Source of the DNA: Botryobacter ruber
GTDB lineage: Bacteria; Bacteroidota; Bacteroidia; Cytophagales; Hymenobacteraceae
DNA length: 64,000 nucleotides
Direction of reading: 5' to 3'
Assembly: GCF_003347595.2 (NCBI RefSeq)
Contig: NZ_QCZK02000004.1
Coordinates: 1-64,000, forward strand
In this document: positions 8,821 to 17,389 of the stretch, piece after piece
How positions within the stretch are numbered: position 1 is the first letter of the stretch
Layout of the letters: the number at the start of each line of letters is the position of its first letter
The notes under the pieces: generated by a model
Databases searched by the model: none
Seen by the model: only the letters and a program-made list of their open reading frames with translations
What the model was told of the DNA's origin: nothing
Made by a program: the position numbers and the translations under genes

Positions 8821-8834
8821 AGGTGTTACCTTTG
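8803..8834 (+). promoter_or_regulatory. Bacteroidota-type promoter (TTTG / TACCTTTG)
   Basis: TTTG at the left end and TACCTTTG at the right end are separated by 20 bases, matching the Bacteroidota sigma-A consensus TTTG-N19-21-TAnnTTTG. Transcription would start about 40 bases before the ATG of the following small Cys protein. Confidence 0.7.
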
Positions 8835-8877
8835 TTGTGTAATTGAACAGCAGCCCCTGCGAAGACAACAGAAGACC

Positions 8878-9228
8878 ATGCACCCGACAACAGATAAAAC
8901 CGAAATTTACGCAACCCCAGCAGGAACCGTTTACCAGTGCGACCGCCGGAACAGGCTGCTGCTGAGCTTTTCCGGTTCCGTAACGGTGTTGAAACTCGAT
9001 ACGTTCCTGCGCCTGCAGAAAGCCGTTGACGCCATCGACCTGGAGGAAATGGCAGCAAGTACCAACCGTGCTTCGGACCTGGAAATAATTTCGGTTTTCG
9101 GCTGCGATCGTTGTTTTGTGCTCACGTTGCCCGAACTTTACGCACTGAACGATTTACTGGCAGGCGCAAAGTTTGCTCTGGAGCTCAACCGCATGCTGCA
9201 CGAGTGCCTGAGCTGCACCCTTGCCTAA
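8878..9228 (+). CDS. Small Cys-containing conserved protein, iron-cluster neighbour
   Basis: The 116-residue cytosolic protein has cysteines arranged in pairs: Cys21 (YQCDRRN), FGCDRCFVL in the middle and HECLSC at the C-terminus. It resembles short Bacteroidota families such as DUF6686, but that match is from memory and unverified. Its promoter contains a Fur-like palindrome and it is followed by ferritin and a 2Fe-2S protein, suggesting a role in iron homeostasis. A hairpin terminator follows, so it is probably monocistronic. Confidence 0.75.
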   Translation: MHPTTDKTEIYATPAGTVYQCDRRNRLLLSFSGSVTVLKLDTFLRLQKAVDAIDLEEMAASTNRASDLEIISVFGCDRCFVLTLPELYALNDLLAGAKFALELNRMLHECLSCTLA

Positions 9229-9256
9229 CAATAACAGGAGCAATTATTTATAGTGG

Positions 9257-9282
9257 AAAGCACAGCGAAGGCTGTGCTTTTT
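9257..9282 (+). terminator. Rho-independent terminator
   Basis: AAAGCACAGC pairs with GCTGTGCTTT around a GAAG loop and runs into T residues, 29 bases after the stop codon of the small Cys protein gene. Confidence 0.8.
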
Positions 9283-9418
9283 GTATTTAGACTTCTTCCA
9301 TATTTCTGCGCAGCCATACTTCGTAACAACCAATCGCTTATATTTAGGGTATTACAGAAGAGGTGCTTTCCGTTAAAGGCACCCGCTTTATCAGAAATAT
9401 AAAAAACAGGAAATAACT

Positions 9419-9955
9419 ATGAAGGACTTACTCAGGCTCAGAACATCGCTTACAGAAGAGATAGAGAAAATTCTAAACGATCAGATAAAAATGGAAGCCG
9501 AATCATCGGCTTTGTACCTGGCTATGTCGTCGTGGTGCGACCGCAACGGCTTCGACTTTAGTGCAGGCTATTTTAAAAAACAATCCGACGAAGAGCGGGA
9601 GCACATGCTGCGGCTTTTCAAATATGTATCCGACATGGGAGGCAGGGCCGTTTCGCCGTCCATCGCCAACGTGCCGGTGGAGTTCGACTCGTTCAGGGGA
9701 ATATTTGAATTGGCGTTGCAGCAGGAGATCGATGTGACAAACTCCTTTAACCGCATCGCCGACCGCTGCATGAAGGCCAAAGACTATATGACCTTCTCGT
9801 TTGTGCAGTGGTTCCTGAAAGAGCAGATAGAAGAAGAATACGTGGCGCGTCGTGCCCTGGAGCTGTTCGAAATGATTGGAGAGGAAGGAACCGGACGCTA
9901 CGAAATAGACAAGCGGGTTCCCAAGATCTCTTACGAAGACACTTACGAAGCTTAA
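9419..9955 (+). CDS. ftnA: Ferritin (non-heme)
   Basis: Iron-storage cage protein of 178 residues that oxidises Fe(II) and stores it as a mineral core in the cytosol. The ferroxidase ligands are visible in a four-helix pattern: KMEAESSALYLAMSSWC on helix A, SDEEREHMLRLF (Glu plus His) on helix B, QQEIDVTNSFN on helix C and EQIEEEYVARR on helix D. It has no heme-binding methionine signature of bacterioferritin. It has its own transcription unit, closed by a strong bidirectional terminator. Together with the preceding gene and the 2Fe-2S protein it forms an iron cluster. Confidence 0.95.
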   Translation: MKDLLRLRTSLTEEIEKILNDQIKMEAESSALYLAMSSWCDRNGFDFSAGYFKKQSDEEREHMLRLFKYVSDMGGRAVSPSIANVPVEFDSFRGIFELALQQEIDVTNSFNRIADRCMKAKDYMTFSFVQWFLKEQIEEEYVARRALELFEMIGEEGTGRYEIDKRVPKISYEDTYEA

Positions 9956-9956
9956 C

Positions 9957-9992
9957 AAAAAAGGCCTCCGGAAATGTCCGGAGGCCTTTTTT
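9957..9992. terminator. Strong bidirectional terminator
   Basis: GGCCTCCGGA and TCCGGAGGCC form a perfect 10-bp stem with an AATG loop, flanked by A and T runs on the two sides. It closes ferritin on plus and the 2Fe-2S gene on minus. Confidence 0.9.
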
Positions 9993-10024
9993 GTGGTTTC
10001 TGCAGCAGCAGCAGTGGTGCATGG

Positions 10025-10306
10025 CTACTTTTTGTCAGAATCCAGGATGTGCTCCTGGAACGCCTGCCTCGCCTGCTGTTCGTTTACATGGTGCAGCCAG
10101 GCATTGGCGGGTTGCATGCTCATAACAGGAGCGAAGTCGCAGCGGTCGGTGCAGTCGGTTTTTATTACCTCAACGGTGTTTTTCAGGCCCATATCCTTAA
10201 TCATGCTTCGGAAGAGCTTAGCCAGTTCTTTGCCGCCTTTCTTTTTGCACTTGCTGCCTGTGCACACATAAATTACTTTATCGGGTATCTCAAATCCTTT
10301 GCTCAT
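10025..10306 (-). CDS. Thioredoxin-like [2Fe-2S] ferredoxin domain protein
   Basis: This 93-residue protein has a CX4C...CX3C ligand pattern (Cys15, Cys20, Cys52, Cys56) in the order seen in thioredoxin-fold 2Fe-2S ferredoxins and NuoE-type subunits: VIYVCTGSKC, then TDCTDRCDFAP. These small stand-alone versions carry electrons in the cytosol; partners are often unknown. Proximity to ferritin and to a gene with a Fur-like operator suggests iron-responsive function. It is convergent with ferritin and divergent from the M13 peptidase. Confidence 0.88.
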   Translation of the reverse strand: MSKGFEIPDKVIYVCTGSKCKKKGGKELAKLFRSMIKDMGLKNTVEVIKTDCTDRCDFAPVMSMQPANAWLHHVNEQQARQAFQEHILDSDKK

Positions 10307-10455
10307 ATGCTAATGTACTCCTTTGCGGGTTTAAAGTTAAGGAGCAGAACGGAGTTTAAAAATAGTACTGCACCTGCCACCATTCCTTTACCTGCTGCGT
10401 ATTTACTTTGCTCTTCAAAATAGTTAACTTGTAGGCGTACCATACCAGAATTTTT

Positions 10456-12528
10456 ATGCAGAAAAGACACTTGGCGTTTCTATCGCTTGCTTTTGCCGGT
10501 CTGCTTGCAACAGGCTGCAGTTCTTCCGCTACTACAGAAGGAACTACCGTCGACTCAGCTGAGGCTGCCATGGGGCAGGGGCTGGATCTTGCCAACATGG
10601 ATACCACGGTTAATCCCTGCGAGGATTTCTACCAGTATGCAAACGGAGGCTGGATCACGAACAACCCGATTCCGGCTTCGGAGAGCCGCTGGGGTGCTTT
10701 TAACGAACTGGCCGAAAAGAACTATGCTATTCTGCTGGAACTGCTCACGGAAGCTGCCTCCAATGCCACCGCTGCCAAAGGCACTGCCACCCAACTCGTC
10801 GGCGACTTCTATGCAACCGGTATGGATTCTGTTGCTGCCAACAAGGCTGGCCTGGCTCCCATTCAGCCGGAACTGGAAAAGATAGAAGCTATTAAAACGG
10901 CAGATGACCTGGTAAAGGTCCAGGCGGAGCTCCTGCAGAAAGGCATGACCGGCTTCTATAACCTCTATGTGGCCCAGGACGATAAAATTAGCACCCAATA
11001 CGCGCTGCAGGCCTACCAGGATGGGCTCGGGCTGCCCGACCGGGATTATTACCTGAAAAACGACGAACGCTCCAAAAAAATAAGAACAGCCTATGTAGAG
11101 CACCTGCAGAACATATTCCGCTTGCTGGGCGATGATGCGGCCACGGCGCAGCAAAAGGCACAGACGGTGTTCCGTTTCGAGACAAGCCTGGCCAAAGCCT
11201 CCAGGACCCGGGTGGAACTGCGCGACCCTTATGCGAACTACAACAAGATTAGTGTGCAGGAGTTTAACAGGCAGTACCCGAACCTGCGCTTACCACTGGT
11301 GCTGGCGGGTGTAGGCGCACAAAATGTAAATGAAATCATTGTAGGCCAGCCTCCTTTCTTTAAAGAACTGAACAGCATGCTTACGCCCACTGCTGTAAAC
11401 GACTGGAAAACCTACATGCAGTGGCATTTGTTACAGACCGCAGCCCCTTACCTGAGCCAGGAGTTTGTGCAGGAGAACTTCAACTTCTATGGCAAAGTCC
11501 TGAGCGGGACCGAGCAGATGCAGCCCCGCTGGAAGCGGGTACTCCGCTCCACCGATGCCGCGCTGGGCGAGGCGCTGGGGCAGCTGTATGTGCAGAAAAC
11601 CTTTTCACCACAGGCAAAGCAGAAGGCACTGGAGATGGTGAACAACCTGCAACTGGCGTTTAAAGAGCACGTGCGCGACCTGGACTGGATGAGCGAAGAA
11701 ACCAAGCAGCAGGCGCTGGAGAAGCTAAATGCCTTTGCCGTTAAAATCGGCTACCCCGATAAGTGGAAAGACTACAAGGGGTTGAGCATCAGCCGCGATG
11801 CCTATGTTTCGAACGTGATGCGGGCCAACCAGTTCCTGTACCAGGAGAACATCGACAAGCTTGGGAAACCCGTGGACCGGGCCGAGTGGTTTATGTCGCC
11901 GCCCACGGTGAATGCCTACTACAACCCCACCATGAACGAAATTGTGTTTCCGGCAGGCATCCTGCAGCCGCCTTTCTTCGACCCACAGGCCGACGATGCG
12001 GTAAACTATGGCGGCATGGGAGCTGTGATCGGGCACGAACTTACCCACGGCTTCGACGACCAGGGCGCCCAGTACGACTTTGAAGGAAACCTGAAAGACT
12101 GGTGGACCAAAGCCGACCAGGAGCAGTTTACGGCGCGCGCTAACGTAGTAGCCGACCAGTACAGCCAGTACACCGTGCTCGACAACCTGCACGTAAACGG
12201 AAAACTGACAATGGGCGAAAACATTGCCGATATCGGCGGATTGAACATTGCCTATACGGCGCTGCAGAAGGCGCTCAGCAAAAAGAACCCCGGAAAAATT
12301 GCAGGATTTACACCGGAGCAGCGTTTCTTCCTGGCGTGGGCGCAGATCTGGCGCATCAATGTGCGCGACGAGTATCTGAACCAGCAAATCCTGACCGACC
12401 CGCATTCGCCGGGCAGGTTCCGCACCAACGGGCCGGTTTCCAATCTGCCCCAGTTCTACGAAACCTTTAACTGCAACGAAAACGACAAGCTCTACCGTCC
12501 GGAAAAAGACCGGATTAAAATCTGGTAG
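10456..12528 (+). CDS. M13-family zinc metallopeptidase (neprilysin/PepO type), lipoprotein
   Basis: Envelope-anchored zinc endopeptidase of 690 residues. A lipoprotein signal ends at the lipobox LATGC near residue 21. The N-terminal M13 domain begins with DTTVNPCEDFYQYANGGWI, a hallmark of the family. The catalytic C-terminal domain has NAYYNPTMNEIVFPAGILQPP, the zinc site HELTH (His527, Glu528, His531) and the third ligand in GENIADIGG (Glu588). It ends with a CxxxW-like signal (PEKDRIKIW) typical of full-length members. It is monocistronic and followed by a large hairpin. Likely role: peptide turnover at the cell envelope. Confidence 0.95.
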   Translation: MQKRHLAFLSLAFAGLLATGCSSSATTEGTTVDSAEAAMGQGLDLANMDTTVNPCEDFYQYANGGWITNNPIPASESRWGAFNELAEKNYAILLELLTEAASNATAAKGTATQLVGDFYATGMDSVAANKAGLAPIQPELEKIEAIKTADDLVKVQAELLQKGMTGFYNLYVAQDDKISTQYALQAYQDGLGLPDRDYYLKNDERSKKIRTAYVEHLQNIFRLLGDDAATAQQKAQTVFRFETSLAKASRTRVELRDPYANYNKISVQEFNRQYPNLRLPLVLAGVGAQNVNEIIVGQPPFFKELNSMLTPTAVNDWKTYMQWHLLQTAAPYLSQEFVQENFNFYGKVLSGTEQMQPRWKRVLRSTDAALGEALGQLYVQKTFSPQAKQKALEMVNNLQLAFKEHVRDLDWMSEETKQQALEKLNAFAVKIGYPDKWKDYKGLSISRDAYVSNVMRANQFLYQENIDKLGKPVDRAEWFMSPPTVNAYYNPTMNEIVFPAGILQPPFFDPQADDAVNYGGMGAVIGHELTHGFDDQGAQYDFEGNLKDWWTKADQEQFTARANVVADQYSQYTVLDNLHVNGKLTMGENIADIGGLNIAYTALQKALSKKNPGKIAGFTPEQRFFLAWAQIWRINVRDEYLNQQILTDPHSPGRFRTNGPVSNLPQFYETFNCNENDKLYRPEKDRIKIW

Positions 12529-12555
12529 CAGCAGGAAAAATATGTTCATGCAGCA

Positions 12556-12603
12556 GTAACACAAACGGGGCGGCAACTTTTGTTACCGCCCCGTTTGTGT
12601 TAC
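12556..12603. terminator. Long perfect-stem hairpin between convergent genes
   Basis: A stem of about 22 bp with one mismatch and a TTTT loop (arms begin GTAACACAAACGGGG) lies between the convergent M13 peptidase and cyclophilin genes. There is no long T tract; the stem is unusually long for an ordinary terminator. Confidence 0.7.
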
Positions 12604-12611
12604 TGCATTAT

Positions 12612-13355
12612 TTACTGTTTCTCTGCCTCGATAATTTTAATTTTATGAGGCACAATTTCTTTCGGCCAGTCGTTGCCGTCAACCGGCTCTTCTGCAATTT
12701 TATCTACCACGTCAAGACCTTCAATCACTTCGCCAAACACGGTGTATTCGTGGTCGAGGCTGGGTTCGCCGCCGATGGTGGTGTAGGCTTCAACCTGCTC
12801 CGGCGTGTATTTCTTGCCATACTGGGCTTCGTAGGCGCGTACTTCCTCAATGGTTCTGGGTTTGCCCTGCACAATGTAAAAGTTATGAGACGATGATTTT
12901 TTCTCCGGATTCCGCTCGTCGCCGTAGCGTGCCATTGCCAGGGCGCCTTTTTTATGAACATATTTCGGATTAAACTCTGCCGGAACTTTGTAGGGGCCCT
13001 GTTTCATGGTCCGGTTGTCGGAATCTCCTCCCTGAATCACCAGTCCTTTTACCACCCTGTAAAATTCGCCCTGGTCGTAGAAACCGGACCTGGCAAGCCG
13101 TACAAAATTTGCGCGGTGCAGGGGCGTGTCTTTGTAGAGCCGCACTTTTATGTCGCCGTGGCGGGTGCTGATAACAGCTAGCGTATCGGGATGTTCTTTT
13201 CCGTAGGCCGTTAAAACTTCCTCCGCATTTTCTGCTTTCAGGGGCTGCAGTTTCGGTTCCTTTTTTGCTGTTGCAGCTACCTCATCCGCAGTTTCCTGTT
13301 CTGTTTTTCCGTTGCAGGCCATAAGGAATAGCAGGCAGCCAATCAGCAGTTTCAT
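12612..13355 (-). CDS. Cyclophilin-type peptidyl-prolyl isomerase, lipoprotein
   Basis: Envelope protein-folding enzyme that isomerises Xaa-Pro bonds. From the chosen ATG the protein is 247 residues and starts with the lipoprotein signal MKLLIGCLLFLMACNGK; an in-frame upstream start would bury this signal. Cyclophilin motifs follow: FVRLARSGFYDQGEFYRVVKGLVIQGGD, then SLDHEYTVFGEVIEGLDVVDKI. The segment between them carries an insertion (PEKKSSSHNFYIVQGKPRT and a basic-acidic helix) common in Bacteroidota versions. It stands alone, convergent with the M13 peptidase. Confidence 0.92.
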   Translation of the reverse strand: MKLLIGCLLFLMACNGKTEQETADEVAATAKKEPKLQPLKAENAEEVLTAYGKEHPDTLAVISTRHGDIKVRLYKDTPLHRANFVRLARSGFYDQGEFYRVVKGLVIQGGDSDNRTMKQGPYKVPAEFNPKYVHKKGALAMARYGDERNPEKKSSSHNFYIVQGKPRTIEEVRAYEAQYGKKYTPEQVEAYTTIGGEPSLDHEYTVFGEVIEGLDVVDKIAEEPVDGNDWPKEIVPHKIKIIEAEKQ

Positions 13356-13805
13356 GCTTTTTGTTGAAAAGGTAGTTGAAAGTGTCGGTATCATAGGTTG
13401 TTTTTCTGAATCTCTAAGCTAACAATTATGGCTGAAAAAATCTATCCTGCGCACCTCGGGTACACATTTTTCCAGCTCCAAAGCCATTTAAACCAGCCAT
13501 GTAGTGGTGTGGCCGCGCTGGTGCAGCAGCAATATAGAAATTGTATATATAGAAGGTTGTTGAATTGTGAATAAAAAAAGGTTTTTTGAAGAAAATTATA
13601 ATTCTCGTTAGGGTGTGTTTAATTATTTGCTTGTATGATGTTGATATAATGCAAAATTAATGAAGTGATTCGGATTTTTATTGTAATTTATTTTGATAAA
13701 AATGATTGCTTATTTTAAATCAATTACGTACGTTAGTAGGACACAAGTAAGTAGTTTTATTGTTGAAACAATCTGTTTATCTATCCACTATTTAAATTAT
13801 CCCTT
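13356..13805. other. AT-rich upstream region of the subtilase gene
   Basis: This 450-bp divergent region becomes strongly AT-rich after about 13540. A partial family A-like stretch (GCTGGTGCAGCAGCA) occurs near 13517. A possible weak minus-7 element (TACGTTAG) lies near 13730. No RNA gene or credible ORF was seen; a 48-codon open frame at 13428 is considered chance. Confidence 0.5.
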
Positions 13806-15044
13806 ATGAAACAAGCTTTTTACCCAAGCAACTTACTGCGCACTATGGTAATGGGGGCGGCAGTGGCGACAGCAGCATTTTCGTTTACAGCCTGTAGCGA
13901 TGATGCCATAGAGGCACAATCCCCGGTAGTGGAGGTACAGTCCAGCCAGGATAACGGAGCAGTTATCCCCGGTAAATACATCGTGGTGTTCAAAGAAAAT
14001 GAAAACATGCGCATCAGCCCCAACGCGAGCTACACTGACCGGGTTGAATTGGTGCGGGAGATGGGGGTGCAGGTTTTTAGCGGCAGCACTATCAGCAAAG
14101 AAAAAATAGACAGGGTATTCGGAAAAGCAATTCTGGGTGTTGTGGCAGATTTGTCTGATGAAGAAGTGGCCAAACTCAGGAAGGATTTCAGAGTAGCTTA
14201 TATTGAGCCGGACAGGGTAATTTCTTTGGGAAAACCAAGTAGAGAAGAAGATGACGTAAACGCAGCAGCACAGGAAACTCCTTGGGGAATCAACCGTGTA
14301 GGGTATGCCGATGGGAATGGTAAAACAGCCTGGATAATAGACACCGGAATAGACCTGGATCATCCAGATCTGAGGGTAAATACCAGCAAAAGCAGAACAT
14401 TTGTGACAACCGGGAGGGATGCCAAATCTGCCGACGATGGTAACGGTCATGGTACTCACGTAGCCGGTACGATAGCTGCCAAAAATAATTCTACAGGTGT
14501 AATCGGAGTAGCTTACGGTGCGACCGTGGTGGCTGTAAAAGTGCTTAACGCACAGGGCAGTGGTTCTTACTCGGGCGTAATAGCCGGGCTAGATTATGTA
14601 GCTGCTAATGCTTCCTCTGGCGATGTTGCCAATATGAGTCTGGGAGGACCTGGCTCAAAGGCTTTGGACGATGCTGTAGTGAAAGCTGCTGATGCAGGAG
14701 TTCTTTTCGCGATAGCCGCAGGAAACAATGGTAGCCATGCCGGTAGTTATTCACCTGCTCGTGTAAACCATAGCAAAGTGTTTACGGTGTCTGCCATGAA
14801 CTCATCTAATATCTTTGCCAGCTTCTCTAACTATGGTAACCCTCCTGTAGATTACTGCGCTCCGGGTGTAAGCATCAAATCTACCTGGAAGGATAAAGGC
14901 TATGCTACAATCAGTGGTACTTCCATGGCTGCTCCACATGTTGCAGGATTACTGTTACTGAAAGGAACTAGTGGTAGCCTTGGTACAGACGGAAATGTAT
15001 TAAATGATCCGGATGGCAACGCTGACCCGATTGCCCACAAATAA
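13806..15044 (+). CDS. S8 subtilisin-like serine protease with I9 propeptide
   Basis: Exported protease of 412 residues. The N-terminus looks like a lipoprotein signal (FTAC, Cys30). An inhibitor-I9 propeptide spans about residues 56-140 (GKYIVVFKENEN ... VAYIEPDRVI). The catalytic domain has the triad Asp179 (WIIDTGIDLDHPDL), His215 (GNGHGTHVAGT) and Ser373 (SGTSMAAPHVAG), plus oxyanion Asn307 (AAGNNGS), in the proteinase K-like arrangement. No C-terminal sorting domain is present and the protein ends soon after the catalytic helix. GC content is visibly lower than in the flanking genes. It has its own terminator. Confidence 0.93.
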   Translation: MKQAFYPSNLLRTMVMGAAVATAAFSFTACSDDAIEAQSPVVEVQSSQDNGAVIPGKYIVVFKENENMRISPNASYTDRVELVREMGVQVFSGSTISKEKIDRVFGKAILGVVADLSDEEVAKLRKDFRVAYIEPDRVISLGKPSREEDDVNAAAQETPWGINRVGYADGNGKTAWIIDTGIDLDHPDLRVNTSKSRTFVTTGRDAKSADDGNGHGTHVAGTIAAKNNSTGVIGVAYGATVVAVKVLNAQGSGSYSGVIAGLDYVAANASSGDVANMSLGGPGSKALDDAVVKAADAGVLFAIAAGNNGSHAGSYSPARVNHSKVFTVSAMNSSNIFASFSNYGNPPVDYCAPGVSIKSTWKDKGYATISGTSMAAPHVAGLLLLKGTSGSLGTDGNVLNDPDGNADPIAHK

Positions 15045-15062
15045 CCAAGTGCTATTCAGATA

Positions 15063-15104
15063 AAAAGCAAGAGAGGCAGCCAGGCGGCTGCCTCTCTTGC
15101 TTTT
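15063..15104. terminator. Strong bidirectional terminator
   Basis: A 19-bp perfect stem (AAAAGCAAGAGAGGCAGCC with its complement) around an AGGC loop, with A and T ends, separates the convergent subtilase and acetyltransferase genes. Confidence 0.9.
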
Positions 15105-15108
15105 GCTG

Positions 15109-15612
15109 CTATACCAGCCGCTTCTGCATTACAAAATCATTCATCCAGAACGGGCCTATCGGAATATCTTCTTCCCGGGCGATGGTGTAGCCGCAGGTTT
15201 CGTAAAATAGTTTGGCGGGATTATGCCGGTTTACGTTCAGCTCCAGTACTTTGGCTCCTCTTGCCCTTACGGCTTCCTCGGCAGCTTCTAGCAGCTTCCG
15301 GCCGGTGCCTTTGCCCTGCGCTTCCGGGAGCAGGTATAGTTTGTTTAGCTTATAAGTGGCTGTAGTGGTGGCTTTTAGCGAGAAAGCAGCAAAGCCAATC
15401 GGCTGATCTGCAGCATACAGTAGCAGAAACACCTGCCCTTCTTCCAGCTGTTGCAGCAGCGCTTCTTCTTCATAAATCTTTTCGAACATGTAATCGATCT
15501 GCTCTTTCGATAAAATGCGGCAGTAAGTTGGCTCCCAGATGCGGGCGGCAAGCTGGTGCAGCAGTGGCACATCAGCAGGTGTGGCTTGCCGGATATGAAA
15601 GTTGCTGTTCAT
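15109..15612 (-). CDS. GNAT-family N-acetyltransferase
   Basis: This 167-residue single-domain acetyltransferase uses acetyl-CoA. The fold is shown by the N-terminal IRQATPADVPLLHQLA and the acetyl-CoA loop LYLLPEAQGKGTGRKLLEAA (the Q-x-x-G-x-G motif), followed by LELNVNRHNPAKLFYETCGY, which is typical of small-molecule or protein N-acetyltransferases. I chose the ATG; an in-frame TTG three codons upstream is possible. The substrate is unknown. It stands alone, divergent from the oxidoreductase gene. Confidence 0.92.
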   Translation of the reverse strand: MNSNFHIRQATPADVPLLHQLAARIWEPTYCRILSKEQIDYMFEKIYEEEALLQQLEEGQVFLLLYAADQPIGFAAFSLKATTTATYKLNKLYLLPEAQGKGTGRKLLEAAEEAVRARGAKVLELNVNRHNPAKLFYETCGYTIAREEDIPIGPFWMNDFVMQKRLV

Positions 15613-15791
15613 GATTCCCAATGATGATACTGCAAGTTAAAACTAAAAATCATCAGAAACGGAATTATCCGGTGCAGGCTTTCCTGTGTTGGTTTGTTTC
15701 CCGGGGAAAATTGATGATATCAATCACCCGCTTTAGCAACTTCGCAACTTACAATTTTTAGTACCTTGCTGTTGTACTGAAATGAATGTTC

Positions 15792-16793
15792 ATGAAAGCA
15801 ATTTATTTAGAAGATATAAACAAACCGTTTGAACTGATAGAAACACCCCGGCCTGAGGCTGGTCCCGGAGAAGTTGTTGTGCAGGTAAAAGCAGCCGCCT
15901 TAAACCACCGCGATGTGTGGATACAGCAGGGGCGGTATTTTATAAAAGAATACCCCGCCATACTCGGCTCCGACGGGGCAGGCATAGTAACAGAAGTAGG
16001 TGAGGGGGTAACGGAAGACTGGCTGGGACAGCAGGTGCTGATTGATCCGACAACCGACTGGGGTGATAGACATAATGTGCAGGCTGCTGATTTTAAGGTT
16101 CTAGGAATGCCCGAAGCAGGTACGTTTGCCGAATTTGTAAAAGTAAAAGCAGCCAACCTGCACCCCAAGCCGGAGCACCTGACTTTTGAAGAAGCGGCTG
16201 CCCTTCCGCTGGCCGGTGTGACAGGCTATCGAGCTATGTTTACCAAATGCGGCCTGCAGCCCGGGGAGCGTGTGCTGATAACAGGAGCAGGCGGTGGCGT
16301 AGCCTTACTGGCGGTGCAGTTTGCTGTAGCCACAGGCGCTGAAGCATGGGTAACTTCCGGTTCAGAAGAAAAAATAGCGAAGGCAATAGCGCTGGGTGCT
16401 GCAGGCGGCATCAGCTATAAGCAGGAAAACTGGGGTAAAGAACTTAAAAAGGCAGCAACCGGTTTCGATGTGGTGCTGGATGCTGCCGGAGGCGAAGGTT
16501 TTGCGCAGCTGCTAAAGCTGGCAAAGCCTGGCGGACGAATTGCAGTCTATGGCGGCACCACCGGGTTGATTCAACTTGTAAATCCTGCCGATATCTTCTG
16601 GAAGCAGCTCTCCATTTTTGGGAGTACCATGGGTACCGCCAGCGATTTTGCCAATATGGTGCAACTGGTACGCGACAAGCAGCTGAAGCCGGTGATTGAT
16701 AAAATCTTTCCGCTGGAAGAAACCGAGCAGGCCATGCGCTACATGGAAGCCGGCAAGCAGTTCGGGAAAATAATAGTAAAAGTAGGGGAGTAG
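15792..16793 (+). CDS. Zinc-type alcohol dehydrogenase / quinone oxidoreductase-like protein
   Basis: Medium-chain dehydrogenase/reductase of 333 residues. The GroES-like domain contains LNHRDVWIQQGRY and the segment GSDGAGIVTEVGEGV. The Rossmann domain contains VLITGAGGGVALLAVQFA, an NADP-type glycine-rich loop. The catalytic-zinc cysteine of classical alcohol dehydrogenases is replaced in NHRDVWIQQG, pointing to the quinone-oxidoreductase/enoyl-reductase side of the family. I chose the second ATG, which gives the usual MKAIYLE start. It is monocistronic and is followed at once by an inverted pair of family A repeats. Confidence 0.88.
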   Translation: MKAIYLEDINKPFELIETPRPEAGPGEVVVQVKAAALNHRDVWIQQGRYFIKEYPAILGSDGAGIVTEVGEGVTEDWLGQQVLIDPTTDWGDRHNVQAADFKVLGMPEAGTFAEFVKVKAANLHPKPEHLTFEEAAALPLAGVTGYRAMFTKCGLQPGERVLITGAGGGVALLAVQFAVATGAEAWVTSGSEEKIAKAIALGAAGGISYKQENWGKELKKAATGFDVVLDAAGGEGFAQLLKLAKPGGRIAVYGGTTGLIQLVNPADIFWKQLSIFGSTMGTASDFANMVQLVRDKQLKPVIDKIFPLEETEQAMRYMEAGKQFGKIIVKVGE

Positions 16794-16817
16794 CCGCACC
16801 GGCAGCCCCGTTTTGCA

Positions 16818-16912
16818 GGAGCAGCGGCTATGGTGGCAGGGGCAGCAGAATAAAATGATAGCTCCGCCCTCAAAAAAATCTGCTGCCGCTGCCACCATAG
16901 CCGCTGCTCCTG
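16818..16912. repeat. Family A repeats as an inverted pair (hairpin)
   Basis: Two family A copies face each other around a spacer of about 28 bases: plus orientation at 16818-16850 and minus at 16879-16912. Over about 33 bases the arms differ at one position, and both carry the same private variant GGCTATGGTGG in place of GGCTGTGGTGG. The right arm ends directly against the stop codon of the next gene. The transcript could form a very stable hairpin between two convergent genes. Confidence 0.85.
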
Positions 16913-17368
16913 TTATTTAGTTTCTTTTTTCGGTTTCCAGACGTAGCCGCAGTCGTAGCACTTGAATTTGCGGTTGAAGAAAGGCAGCGGGAAACCAAGT
17001 ATGAGGTAAGAAATAGAGAAAACGGTTTTCGAGAAAGATTCTTCTGCTATGTGCGTGGAGTTGCAGCGGGGGCAGGTTTCTTCATGCACATGCTCGGGCA
17101 TGGGCGGCGCCAGTTCAATGTCGTCGTCGATATAATATTCGCTGGTACCTTCCAGTACCTGTTCCACAAGTTGGCGGGCAACGGCTTCGCGGTCCTCGGG
17201 CACGCGCAGCTTTACACCGCCCACTGCCACCGAATAAAACGGCTGCACCGATACAATATGCTCATCGCCGAGGTAACAGGGAATACCCTCCGCCTCCAGC
17301 CGCCCCTTCACGATATGGGCTTCGGTTGGCTCATTGAACGTAGCGATAGTTACCAGGCGATTCGACAT
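16913..17368 (-). CDS. DUF2007 protein with C-terminal zinc ribbon
   Basis: The 151-residue protein starts with a DUF2007 domain (VTIATFNEPTEAHIVKGRLEAEGIPCYLGDE, a putative signal-transducing ferredoxin-like fold). A linker follows, then a zinc ribbon made of CPRC (Cys99, Cys102) and CYDC (Cys137, Cys140), which flank a hydrophobic segment (VFSISYLILGFPLPFF). That segment could touch or insert into the membrane. Function is unknown. The CDGSH gene is divergent in position but on the same strand 21 bp upstream, so the two may be co-transcribed. Confidence 0.82.
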   Translation of the reverse strand: MSNRLVTIATFNEPTEAHIVKGRLEAEGIPCYLGDEHIVSVQPFYSVAVGGVKLRVPEDREAVARQLVEQVLEGTSEYYIDDDIELAPPMPEHVHEETCPRCNSTHIAEESFSKTVFSISYLILGFPLPFFNRKFKCYDCGYVWKPKKETK

Positions 17369-17389
17369 ATGTTGTGCAGCTTTAGCAGG

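Noticed and set aside
10008..10030. GCAGCAGCAGCAGTGGTGCATGG as a family A copy
   Set aside because: Only simple CAG similarity and no GGTGGC core; probably chance, and it overlaps the 3' end of a gene.
13428..13574. 48-codon plus-strand open frame upstream of the subtilase
   Set aside because: Overlaps a family A-like fragment and AT-rich DNA, with no promoter or recognisable protein features.
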